DNA of 56,768 nt from Zoogloea sp. (GTDB lineage Bacteria > Pseudomonadota > Gammaproteobacteria > Burkholderiales > Rhodocyclaceae), in assembly GCA_009026175.1 (NCBI GenBank), contig WBTZ01000011.1:1-56768 (forward strand), written 5' to 3'. Below the pieces are notes generated by a model. It was not told the origin of the DNA. It saw only the letters and a program-made list of their open reading frames with translations, and made no database searches. Position numbers and translations under genes: made by a program. Positions 19,003-26,843 of this stretch are shown here, one piece after another; the first letter of the stretch is position 1; every line of letters begins with the position of its first letter.

Positions 19003-21350
19003 TGTGGATTGGGGCGGAGCAGTTCCAGGCCTTGGCGGGAGTCAAGAAGAGTGCCGCCTGCTATGCGCTCAAGAAATGCTGTGAAGCTGAAGCTGCGACT
19101 TGGCGAGGTGTTCACTTGAAGGTGCGTCAGATCGCTGGGGTTGGTGGCGCATCGGGAAGGTCTTACCAAGTCCATGCCGCGTCGTTGCCCCTGCCGCTGT
19201 ACACCAAGTTCCGCGACCAGAACCCGGACCTTTTCAAGCCCGCGCAGCTCCCGGCCACGACCAAGACCGTTACTCCGGACGTCGATCTGTCCCGGGTCTC
19301 GTTACTGGTTAACCATCGGCATGAGGCAGAGTGGAAGGCCGAGATCATCGCCCCGGCGCTGGCCTATCGTGCGAAAACGCCGGCTCGCTCCATGGTGCTG
19401 CAGCAGTTGGCCGAGAAGGATTTCATCCGCCCGACCGATGGAAAACCGGTCAAGTTCTCCCTGGCCAAGCTACGCCAGTTCTGCACGGCTTTCGAGCTCG
19501 GCGGTATCGAGGCCCTTGTGCGTAAGCAGCGTGCCAGGGAAGCCGAGCACCGGCACCTGATCAACCGTAAATGGGAGAAGGCCTGCCCGTTGGCGCAGCC
19601 GGTGAAGACCCGCATCGCCGAGGCGGTTGAGCAGTACGTGGTGGATCTGTGGGGCAACGGCGCGCCGAGCCGGGACAAGGTGCGGCACATGGCCAGCGCC
19701 AAGCTCTTCGAGCTGTGCCGTGAGGCCGGGTGGGCGGATGCCACCTTGCAGGCCTGCGATGTGGGGCAGTACCTGGTTGAGCGAAACCAGGGCGCTCGTG
19801 ATCTCGCGACCCGCCATCGTGATGCGAAGCACTTTGCTGACAAGCACAAGCCGCGCGTGGCGCGGACCCGTGAGGGGTTTGCGCCGGGTGAAGCGATTGT
19901 GGCCGACGTGCACCCGGTGGATGTACTGCTGCTGCGGCCGGATGGCAGCACCTACACGGCCCGGATGATTGCCTGGTACGACCTGGGCACCAACCGCTTC
20001 TTCTACACCCTGCTGCACCCGGGGCCTCGCCAGTCGGTGACCCAGGCGGACATTGCCCGGTCCTTCTTCGAGCTGTGCCAGGCCTGGGGCGTGCCGCGCA
20101 AGCTCTACATGGACAACGGCAGCGAATACAAGTGGGAGGAGATGATGGACGCCTTCCGGCTCTTCACCGTGCTGGTGAAGGAGATGGAGGCCAAGATCGA
20201 GTCGCTCGAAGCCCTGGAGGCGCACTTCGCTGCAGAGGATGCGGGTGAGGCGCTGGTTGGAGATGAATCGCTGAGTCAGGGTGTGGCCGTTACTTCGGGA
20301 GAAGGAGCCATTGTCCGGGCAAAGCCCTATAACGCCTCGGCCAAGCCGGTGGAGGGCGCCTTCAGTGCCCTGGAGAAGCTCCTGTCCATGCTGCCCGGCT
20401 ATATCGGTGGCGACCGCATGAACAAGCGGCTCGCGAAAGTGGGCAAGCAGCCCGACGCCTACCCGGGGGACGCCGAGGCCTTCAACCTGGCCTTTGCCGC
20501 AGCGGTGGAGACCTACCACAACACGCCGCAACGGGGCTTCCTGGGCGGCCTCACGCCCAACCAGAAGGCGGAGAGCATCCCGGAGGGCTACACCGTCACC
20601 TTCGCGCCGGAGATCGTCTTCCGCGTGGCCTTTGCCGAGGAGCGGATGCCGAAGGTCCATAGCGGTGGCATCCAGCTTGATGGTCGCTGGTATTACGACG
20701 ACGCCCTGATTCCCTACGCGACCCGCAAGGTCACGGTGCGCTTTGCCAAGTGGGCGCCGAACGCCGTGATCCTGGTCCGGGACCGGGCGCTGCCTGGTGT
20801 CAGCCAGTACGCCTTGATTCGTGAACGGCCTGTCTTCGGCATGTTCGACCCGGCCGGCGCCGTTGAGTCTTCACGCCGCGAGGGGGTGCAGAACCGGCAC
20901 TTCCGGGCGCTGAAGAAGCGTGTCGGGCAGTTGGACATGCTCGAAGAAATGCAGCGCTACAACCGGGTGCACCAGCACCTCGCCGACGAGCGCCAGGCTG
21001 AAGGCGGGCACGCCGTTTCGAAGGTGCGCCAGATCGGTATGAATGACGAGATGCAGGCGCTTCAGCGTCAGCTCGGCGAGCCCAATCCGAACCCCGCCCT
21101 CGATGTGGGAGCCGGCGACATTCTGGCAAGTAACGGCGTCATCAGCCGAGTGCCGACGCTGGAAGAGATCCAGAAGGAGCGGGAGGCCGAGCGTTCCGCG
21201 AAGGCCCAGAAGAACCTGATTCTGGATGCAAAGCCGGTTGAAACGACCCAACCCGCAAGGAGGATGAGTGTTGTCCCGGATGACGCGCTGGAAGAAAGCA
21301 GGAAGGTTCGGGAAGCCGCCGAACGCAAGAGAAGGTTGAACGGGGGGTAG
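18987..21350 (+). CDS. MuA-type DDE transposase
   Basis: 787 residues, longer than Mu A (663). The N-terminus MWIGAEQFQALAGVKKSAA aligns with the Mu A N-terminal winged-helix domain, which binds the enhancer. The DDE core has D307 (VADVHPVD), D376 (YMDNGSEY) and E456 (AKPVEGAF), all intact, followed by a Mu-type beta-barrel and a basic C-terminal tail (RKVREAAERKRRL) that in Mu A contacts the B protein. An alternative start at 19002 (TGATG overlap with the previous stop) would remove five residues. It should cut and join the element's ends. Confidence 0.9.
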   Translation: MESELMWIGAEQFQALAGVKKSAACYALKKCCEAEAATWRGVHLKVRQIAGVGGASGRSYQVHAASLPLPLYTKFRDQNPDLFKPAQLPATTKTVTPDVDLSRVSLLVNHRHEAEWKAEIIAPALAYRAKTPARSMVLQQLAEKDFIRPTDGKPVKFSLAKLRQFCTAFELGGIEALVRKQRAREAEHRHLINRKWEKACPLAQPVKTRIAEAVEQYVVDLWGNGAPSRDKVRHMASAKLFELCREAGWADATLQACDVGQYLVERNQGARDLATRHRDAKHFADKHKPRVARTREGFAPGEAIVADVHPVDVLLLRPDGSTYTARMIAWYDLGTNRFFYTLLHPGPRQSVTQADIARSFFELCQAWGVPRKLYMDNGSEYKWEEMMDAFRLFTVLVKEMEAKIESLEALEAHFAAEDAGEALVGDESLSQGVAVTSGEGAIVRAKPYNASAKPVEGAFSALEKLLSMLPGYIGGDRMNKRLAKVGKQPDAYPGDAEAFNLAFAAAVETYHNTPQRGFLGGLTPNQKAESIPEGYTVTFAPEIVFRVAFAEERMPKVHSGGIQLDGRWYYDDALIPYATRKVTVRFAKWAPNAVILVRDRALPGVSQYALIRERPVFGMFDPAGAVESSRREGVQNRHFRALKKRVGQLDMLEEMQRYNRVHQHLADERQAEGGHAVSKVRQIGMNDEMQALQRQLGEPNPNPALDVGAGDILASNGVISRVPTLEEIQKEREAERSAKAQKNLILDAKPVETTQPARRMSVVPDDALEESRKVREAAERKRRLNGG

Positions 21351-21418
21351 GAGCCCCCTGTTCAACGGATTCCAACCGTGCCACGCCAATGGCACGAACT
21401 ACAACAGGAAGAGAAAGC

Positions 21419-22420
21419 ATGACGGAAAAAGTAACGGATACGCAAGCCCCCCTCGACCGAATTCGGGCCGAGAACATCGTCGACCGGATCGGCTCCTTCG
21501 TCGCCGCGGGCGTCCGGGTCACCCGGATCTGCGCCGAGTGCGAGAGCGGCATCAACACGGCCCAGCTGGAGAAGCTGCTCTCGGAGATGCGCATCCCCGG
21601 TACGCCCCAGTTGGGAGACTGGTTCGCGGGGCGGGCCGAACCCCATCTGCTGGCGCTGGAGAAGTGGGCGGACGAAGAGGACGCCACCGGCCAGCTGAAC
21701 CTCGACGAGTACGCGAAGACCGAGACCTTCGAGCGGGTCTATGGAACCCTGTTCGCAGCCCACAAGGCCCGCGCGCTGGTGGCCATCACGGCCACCTATG
21801 GCATCGGCAAGACCTTCGCGGCCCGGCGCTACGCCCGGGACAACCCGCGCCGCGCCAATGAGCCCGGCGCGGTATGGTTCGAGTTCGGTCCGGGCACCAA
21901 GGGGGACTCCGGTGTGCTCGATGCCATCCTGGGTGCCTTGGAGCCCTACAGTGCCAGCAGCGGCAATGTGAGCAGCAAGCTGGGTCGCATCCTGACCATT
22001 CTGAAGCCGGGTGACTTCCTGATCGCCGACGAGTGCGGCATTCCGACCGAGAAGGGAACGGGCCTGCGCTTCATGTCCTACATCCATGAGCAGGCCGGCA
22101 TCCCGGTGGCGATGATCGGCAACCCGTCCTTCCACGCGGCGGTGTGGGGCAAGCGCAGCGACTACGATGCACTGGCCAGCCGCACCAAGCACATCTCCCT
22201 CGACGGCAATAGCGATACCGATGTGGATGCCTGGATGGACTTCAAGGGCATCACCGGCCGCAACCTGAAGAAGGTGGTGCTGCTGGTGGTCGGCCAGCCT
22301 GGCCGGGATGGCGGGCTGCGGGGTGCTGAAACGGTCCTGTCCGAGCTGCGCAGCCGGGGGCTGGATGTCACGGCGGAGAACTTCCTGGAGACCGCCAAGC
22401 TGTTCGGGAGGATGGGGTGA
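21419..22420 (+). CDS. MuB-type transposition ATPase
   Basis: 333 residues. The N-terminus (about 20-75) is helical with a helix-turn-helix-like stretch. The AAA+ core follows, with Walker A TYGIGKT (126-132) and Walker B LIADE (201-205). MuB proteins bind target DNA and stimulate MuA. ATG at 21419 has AGGAAGAG upstream. Residues 50-61 (LEKLLSEMRIPG) correspond to the peptide encoded by CRISPR spacer 33871-33907. Directly downstream of the transposase, as in Mu. Confidence 0.87.
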   Translation: MTEKVTDTQAPLDRIRAENIVDRIGSFVAAGVRVTRICAECESGINTAQLEKLLSEMRIPGTPQLGDWFAGRAEPHLLALEKWADEEDATGQLNLDEYAKTETFERVYGTLFAAHKARALVAITATYGIGKTFAARRYARDNPRRANEPGAVWFEFGPGTKGDSGVLDAILGALEPYSASSGNVSSKLGRILTILKPGDFLIADECGIPTEKGTGLRFMSYIHEQAGIPVAMIGNPSFHAAVWGKRSDYDALASRTKHISLDGNSDTDVDAWMDFKGITGRNLKKVVLLVVGQPGRDGGLRGAETVLSELRSRGLDVTAENFLETAKLFGRMG

Positions 22421-22866
22421 TGGATACGCGAGAGACCATGCTGCAGCTCATCCCGTTGGCGATGAAGCGGATCCACCACGGCGGCCGGACGATCACCCTC
22501 GAAACCATGATGGACTACGTGGCCGATCGGGACAGTCTCTCGGCCTGCTCCGACGAGGAACTGTTCGCAGTGGTTCGAGCCCTGTACGCGTACGACGCAT
22601 TTGAAGACGTTCGTGTCGTCCCGGCCCGGGATGACAAAGTGGTCCAGATGGAGCTGGTGAGTACCCAGAGGATTCTGGACCTGGACAGCGACGAGCTGCA
22701 TTGGCTGCTCTTTGCCTTTGCCTACTGCTGCGAACGGAAGGGGCTGCAGCGCGCGATGGAGTCGGGCTTGCTCCCGACCTGGCTTCGCATGCTGCGCCTG
22801 TGGGAGGCCTCGCAGTTTCCCGGCGTCGACAACCTGAGCGCCGGCCAGGCGCTCCAGGCCCGGTAA
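22420..22866 (+). CDS. Hypothetical protein of the Mu-like early operon
   Basis: 148 residues, helical, with no family I recognise. Its start overlaps the MuB stop (TGATG), so it is co-translated. In several transposable phages the genes between B and gemA encode small unknown early proteins. Confidence 0.6.
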   Translation: MDTRETMLQLIPLAMKRIHHGGRTITLETMMDYVADRDSLSACSDEELFAVVRALYAYDAFEDVRVVPARDDKVVQMELVSTQRILDLDSDELHWLLFAFAYCCERKGLQRAMESGLLPTWLRMLRLWEASQFPGVDNLSAGQALQAR

Positions 22867-22879
22867 GGGAGGGCAGGGC

Positions 22880-23353
22880 ATGACGACGAGAAAATCCCTG
22901 ATCGCGATGGTGCACATCGCCAAGTCCCGCATGGGCATGGATGACGAGACTTATCGGGACTGGCTGGCCAAGAACACCGGCAAGCGCAGCAGCAGCGACC
23001 TGAGCGACAGGCAGCTCGCCACGCTGGTGCAGACACTGCGCACGGCCGGCTATCTGGCCGAGGCGCCCGCCACGGCGAGGGTGATCGCCGGCAAGGGCGC
23101 CAACCGGCCGACCGACGCCCAGTGGAAGACAGCCCGTGGCCTGGTCAAGAAGCTGGGGCTGGATGGCGGCCTGGATGGTGAGGCCTTCGCCAGCTTCGTG
23201 AAGCGCGTGGGCAAGGTGGATAACCCGCGCTTCCTGACCAAGGCAACGATGGCCAGCGTGCTGGTTGGCCTTGAGAAGTGGTGGGCCGACCGTGAGGAGA
23301 AAAAGGGTATGACCGACAACAAAGGCCGCAAGGCTGCCAACAAGGTGGAGTGA
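22880..23353 (+). CDS. GemA-like regulatory protein (DUF1018, Mu gp16 family)
   Basis: 157 residues with the typical start KSLIAMVHIAKSRMGMDDETYR and the conserved SDRQLATLVQTLR and PTDAQWKTARGLVKKLG blocks. GemA of Mu modulates host gene expression and DNA supercoiling during phage growth. Its presence supports phage rather than plain transposon ancestry. Confidence 0.8.
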   Translation: MTTRKSLIAMVHIAKSRMGMDDETYRDWLAKNTGKRSSSDLSDRQLATLVQTLRTAGYLAEAPATARVIAGKGANRPTDAQWKTARGLVKKLGLDGGLDGEAFASFVKRVGKVDNPRFLTKATMASVLVGLEKWWADREEKKGMTDNKGRKAANKVE

Positions 23354-23356
23354 CCG

Positions 23357-23680
23357 ATGAGCCGCACATGGGAAGACAAGCAGTACGAGCGACTGGCCGA
23401 AGCGGCGGCGAGCGCACTCCGGCTCGGAGACAGGCGCAGCCGGGAGAAGGAGCGGAAGGGCTTCGTGTCCGTCCTGGATGATGCCCAGGAAGCCCATGCC
23501 GCCTTCGCCGCCGTCGCCGGCCTCGCGGAGTGCGCCCGCGATGACCAGGGGATCAGCGTTCGCGGGCACGAGCTGGCGGCGTTGCTGCGGGTGGTGAATG
23601 CACGCCTGGAGCGGGCGATTGACGTGGCGTCGGCGGCAGCGGCCGGGGAGTCTGGCGCCGTGGTGTTCATGCGTGAGTAA
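23357..23680 (+). CDS. Hypothetical small protein, last gene of the Mu-like block
   Basis: 107 residues, helical and charged; no domain recognised. Starts 3 bases after the gemA-like stop and ends about 25 bases before a terminator. It occupies the place where Mu-like phages have mor-type late activators, but it does not look like Mor. Confidence 0.55.
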   Translation: MSRTWEDKQYERLAEAAASALRLGDRRSREKERKGFVSVLDDAQEAHAAFAAVAGLAECARDDQGISVRGHELAALLRVVNARLERAIDVASAAAAGESGAVVFMRE

Positions 23681-23704
23681 CGTGAAATCCTGGGGTAGGG
23701 GGTG

Positions 23705-23726
23705 AGGGCGCTTCGGCGCCCTTTTT
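23705..23726 (+). terminator. Rho-independent terminator after the Mu-like early operon
   Basis: GGGCGC-TTCG-GCGCCC stem-loop followed by TTTTT, directly behind the last early gene. Confidence 0.85.
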
Positions 23727-23896
23727 CGTTGACGCAGGCTCTGGGCGGTGATTAAACTGAAAAAAGGTGCTCGGTAGGCGCCTCTGTCCGAAATCGAAAG
23801 CTCAATGCACTACCAGGCCTGCACTACAGGGCATGCCAGATCTACATTCAATCCCCTTCATGGTTCGGACCCCTGAAGAAAAATCTGGAGCCCAAG

Positions 23897-24541
23897 ATGG
23901 CTACTATTTCCTATTCCGACATCCAGGCAGTCAAGCGTGAAGCCAATCGGCTGCGCACCGAGCACCCCGACCTCAGTCTCACCAAGCTTCAGGACATGGC
24001 TGCCGCCGTGCTATTCGGTGTCAGAGGCTTCCATGAGCTGAACAAATGGCGGGATCGAACCGTCTCTGAAAATACCGTTGAAGGCGACGGAGGCGGCCTG
24101 ACTTGTACCTTTTGCGGAGCCACCTTTTATCCGGACATCTCGTCGGAGCGTACCCTTCACCGGAAGCGTCATGACGCATTCGAGGAGGCGGCCACATACT
24201 TGGGCTATGCACCGAAGCAGCATGCGGAGCGCGAAGCCATGAAGAAGGCCGGGTATGAGCTGCTTCGTGCAGATACCCTGGATAAGCAGGTGGAAGGCCT
24301 GCTGATGGTCGCTCGTGGATGGTTTGATCGCTCCCTGGACGCCGCTATCGATAGCGCCTATTGGAAGCAGCATCCGACCTTTGAGGCTTATGTCTCGTAC
24401 GTCATCGGAGATCTGGAGCATCTCCCCGCTGCAGCCGTGAAGGCCGTCGTGGAGAGATACGGGCGTGTCGATGGCGTGATTCCAGAAGGTAAGAGCTACT
24501 GGTATCCGCCGAAGAAGGGGCGAAAGGCAAAGGTTCAGTGA
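23897..24541 (+). CDS. Hypothetical protein with a C2H2-type zinc finger
   Basis: 214 residues. The N-terminal 50 are helical and resemble small domains that precede many mobile-element proteins (LTKLQDMAAAVLFGVRGFHEL). Around residue 75 there is C-x2-C-x14-H-x3-H (CTFCG...HRKRH), a single zinc finger. The rest is helical and not recognised. It has its own ribosome site (GGAG) and its own terminator, with a 216-base gap to the Mu-like operon, so it is an independent unit like a phage moron. Confidence 0.65.
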   Translation: MATISYSDIQAVKREANRLRTEHPDLSLTKLQDMAAAVLFGVRGFHELNKWRDRTVSENTVEGDGGGLTCTFCGATFYPDISSERTLHRKRHDAFEEAATYLGYAPKQHAEREAMKKAGYELLRADTLDKQVEGLLMVARGWFDRSLDAAIDSAYWKQHPTFEAYVSYVIGDLEHLPAAAVKAVVERYGRVDGVIPEGKSYWYPPKKGRKAKVQ

Positions 24542-24551
24542 GTTTCTCAGG

Positions 24552-24571
24552 GGGCGCTTCGGCGCCCTTTT
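24552..24571 (+). terminator. Rho-independent terminator of the zinc-finger gene
   Basis: The same GGGCGC-TTCG-GCGCCC hairpin as at 23706, followed by TTTT, 10 bases after the stop codon. Confidence 0.82.
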
Positions 24572-25075
24572 CATCTGAAGTCGAAAGCCGCTTTAAACGC
24601 GTTTGGAGCCGTTTCGGGGGCTTGGACTACCTGCACAGTCCAGACGTGATCGTTGATGTCATCGGGTTTGTGTGGGCGTGTGCATGGCGCCGGATTTGCT
24701 GGGTGGGGGGCAATGCGCCGATCGGGGAGCGTGCCCTATACTTCGGATGTCCGGCCGTTCGGAAACAGCCTTCCGACGCCTTGGCCACCAGGCCATGATG
24801 AGCGCTACCGGGTAAGGCGCCCCGGGGCCGGGCATTTACAACATGGCATTCTTGATCTCCGGACGGCATGGCCAGAGAACTGGAACCCGCGAGCCAATGC
24901 GGCGACGGTTCCCCCTGCAACTTGACCGGCCTTGATCTGTCCATCGTGGGAGGCAATCTTCGAGGTGGTCCCACGGGTAACTTCAAAGGTACTTCCTCCG
25001 AACTTCTGGAGCCCGGTCCGAGGCTTAGCTAATGGTCAGGAGTACGTTGAGTCCCTATTTAATTTGTCAATTGAG
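24572..25075. other. Intergenic region with no recognisable gene
   Basis: About 500 bases between the zinc-finger gene terminator and the convergent SLOG gene. Short open frames on both strands lack ribosome sites and familiar motifs. The right end of the Mu-like element may be here, but no copy of its left-end repeat is present in either orientation. The last 60 bases before the SLOG gene are AT-rich. Confidence 0.5.
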
Positions 25076-25603
25076 TTATTTTTCGTCGCCATTGATTGTG
25101 GGCGGGGCGTATCTTTGACGTGCTTCTAATCCTGCCTGCAACTCAGCCTGCTGCGTGTCAAGATCACCCGCAAATTCCATTATTGCCGCTCTTTCTTCAG
25201 CAAATTCCCATGCTTCCTCGCGGACTCCCGAAGCGGGAGCCTCCCAAAAGAGAGCCAAGTCTGTGCGAAGAAGAAAAATGCGAAGCCCAAGCTGCAAGGC
25301 CGTATCGAGCATATTAAGCGTTCCACGACTTCCCCCATCCCAGACTGCAATGAGTCCATCTGCATTTTCGGCCATCAGCTTATTTCGCATGGGCCCGGCC
25401 CGGCGGCCATAGCGTTTCCAGTCTGCCGGATACATAGCAACTTCGAGTTTATGCTCCCGCGCCCACTCAGCTCCAAACTCATCTGCTCCACGAGCGCCCC
25501 CGCAAACTACGCATGAGATCAATCCAGACCATGGGCATGAGCCAAGGGCCTTGAGAACCTGCTCGTTGGTGGCTGCACGACTTCCAGCGATAATGACGCG
25601 CAT
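25076..25603 (-). CDS. SLOG-domain protein (YspA/DUF2493 type)
   Basis: 175 residues. The Rossmann-like SLOG fold is shown by VIIAGSRAATNE at the N-terminus, CGGARGADEFGAEWA (nucleotide-binding loop), PADWKRYGRRAGPMRN and GLIAVWDGGSRGT. SLOG domains bind or process nucleotide-derived ligands and recur in predicted nucleotide-signalling and defence operons. The start overlaps the stop of the upstream PRTase gene by one base (TAATG), so the two are coupled. The last 60 residues are a helical extension. Confidence 0.78.
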   Translation of the reverse strand: MRVIIAGSRAATNEQVLKALGSCPWSGLISCVVCGGARGADEFGAEWAREHKLEVAMYPADWKRYGRRAGPMRNKLMAENADGLIAVWDGGSRGTLNMLDTALQLGLRIFLLRTDLALFWEAPASGVREEAWEFAEERAAIMEFAGDLDTQQAELQAGLEARQRYAPPTINGDEK

Positions 25604-26745
25604 TAGCGTATCAACTGTCTTAGTGTGGTTTTCGCTGCTTCACTTGTTGCACCATGAAATGGTAACGGAGGATGATAAGAGTAAGACCCTTTTCTTATAG
25701 GCTTAAAGGGATCTCCTTGAATGTCGATTTGATAATGTGAGAGACAATTGCCGAATTTGCCTAGCGCGACGCCAGTGACTGATTTGGCGCCTGCTTTACG
25801 CAGTAATCCTGCGGCAACTCCAAAGGAAACTCCGTAAGTGGTGCAGTCATCCAGCACGATCACATGCCTTCCAGTCAAGCTTTTCTTGTAGAAGGGGTTG
25901 AGGTGGATGGTCTCAATCTGCTGTGTTGGGTTTGTTCTATCACCGCCCCCACCCTGAGAGCGCTTTGCCGAAGGGGCATGTCTAATAAAAAGTGGGCACT
26001 CTCGCTGTGCGTATCTCGCGCGGCTAGTGATAACTCTAAGGCGATGACAGAAGTCACTGAGAACGTCAGTGTCGTCGTTCGTACTACGCGAAGAGGGGTA
26101 AACGCTCCAAAGCAGCTCCTTTTGGCTACCAACACCTTCGGAAAGCAATGATCGGGCGGTAACGGCAAGCAGCGCTGTGAGTTGAGGTCCGCCGCCTTTG
26201 ATAGTTGTCTTGAGCTTGGATGCAAACTCTTGTTGAGTTGCATTCTGACCATACATAGAAGAAAGGTCTGCAAGTGCCCTTACAGAGTAGGTTGCAGTAT
26301 GTAAATTGCTGGCGAACCACCAAGTACCTTGCCAACCCGTGGAAAGCTGAAGTACCTCATAAAACTCTGCACCGGAGCTAACGTTTACGCCGAGCTTCCG
26401 AATTCTTGCGTCAGTCGACCAATTGGCTGCAATGAGAATGGCACTCCCGTTCTTCCCCATCTGCATATCGGCGTCCGTTGCTGCAAGCACGAACGTATCA
26501 TGAGAGTGAAGCTTAAGTCTCGCCGCGTTTTCAGTGATAATCTTTCCATTCTGCCGTCCTGGGACCTGAAGAAACTGCACTTCGCTCTGAAAGAATGCCA
26601 CTTCAAACCAATTAGGTTGCGCGTGGTTTGAGACTACTGCAACCACATTGCCCGCAGTCTTAAGGTTCTTCAGGGCATCAACAACATCATTGCGCGGTAC
26701 CCCGTTAGGGGCTACTGCATCAGTTCCGGTTAGAATCATCAGCAT
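25603..26745 (-). CDS. Fusion of a HAD-like domain and a ComF-like phosphoribosyltransferase
   Basis: 380 residues. Residues 1-150 have a HAD-like layout (LTGTD at motif I, VVSNH at motif II) but lack the usual catalytic DxD, so the domain may be inactive or only HAD-like. Residues about 230-365 form a phosphoribosyltransferase with the PRPP loop VIVLDDCTTYGVSF and an upstream R-x-Q-x-R region as in ComF proteins. It precedes the SLOG gene in one operon. I infer a nucleotide-handling unit, possibly defence; no exact counterpart recognised. AT-rich compared with neighbours, consistent with transfer. Confidence 0.7.
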   Translation of the reverse strand: MLMILTGTDAVAPNGVPRNDVVDALKNLKTAGNVVAVVSNHAQPNWFEVAFFQSEVQFLQVPGRQNGKIITENAARLKLHSHDTFVLAATDADMQMGKNGSAILIAANWSTDARIRKLGVNVSSGAEFYEVLQLSTGWQGTWWFASNLHTATYSVRALADLSSMYGQNATQQEFASKLKTTIKGGGPQLTALLAVTARSLLSEGVGSQKELLWSVYPSSRSTNDDTDVLSDFCHRLRVITSRARYAQRECPLFIRHAPSAKRSQGGGGDRTNPTQQIETIHLNPFYKKSLTGRHVIVLDDCTTYGVSFGVAAGLLRKAGAKSVTGVALGKFGNCLSHYQIDIQGDPFKPIRKGSYSYHPPLPFHGATSEAAKTTLRQLIR

Positions 26746-26843
26746 AAATAATCACTCAATACACAGGGCAAGTGGAACGCTAGTTTCCGGAAAAGGGAGT
26801 GTAGTCTTCGTGGAGCTAGCTGGATGGTTGTGGTGTATCTACT

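Larger units (their letters stand above)
17389..23726 (+). mobile_element. Mu-like transposable element, early region only
   Basis: Gene order matches the left arm of Mu-like phages: leftward repressor, then rightward Ner-like protein, regulator, transposase A, ATPase B, a small protein, GemA-like protein, and a small protein ending at a terminator. No lysis, head, tail or Mom genes follow. It may be a degraded prophage or a phage-derived transposon. The coordinates are those of the gene block; true ends were not identified. Confidence 0.75.

Noticed and set aside
21566-21602. Self-targeting of the resident muB by CRISPR spacer 9
   Set aside because: Only 25 of 37 bases match and mismatches are spread along the whole length, so the resident copy should not be cut. 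The match points to a relative.
24538-24798. Small open frame after the zinc-finger gene
   Set aside because: It runs through the terminator hairpin, has no ribosome site and no known motif.
23681-25075. Right end of the Mu-like element near 24.9-25.0 kb (AATGGTCAGGAGTACG resembles the left repeats)
   Set aside because: Several mismatches and the wrong orientation compared with the left repeats; no second copy.
24572-25075. A structured RNA gene (tmRNA, RNase P, 6S) in the gap
   Set aside because: The region has some short inverted repeats, but none of the conserved start or end sequences of these RNAs. No tRNA was seen anywhere in the window.
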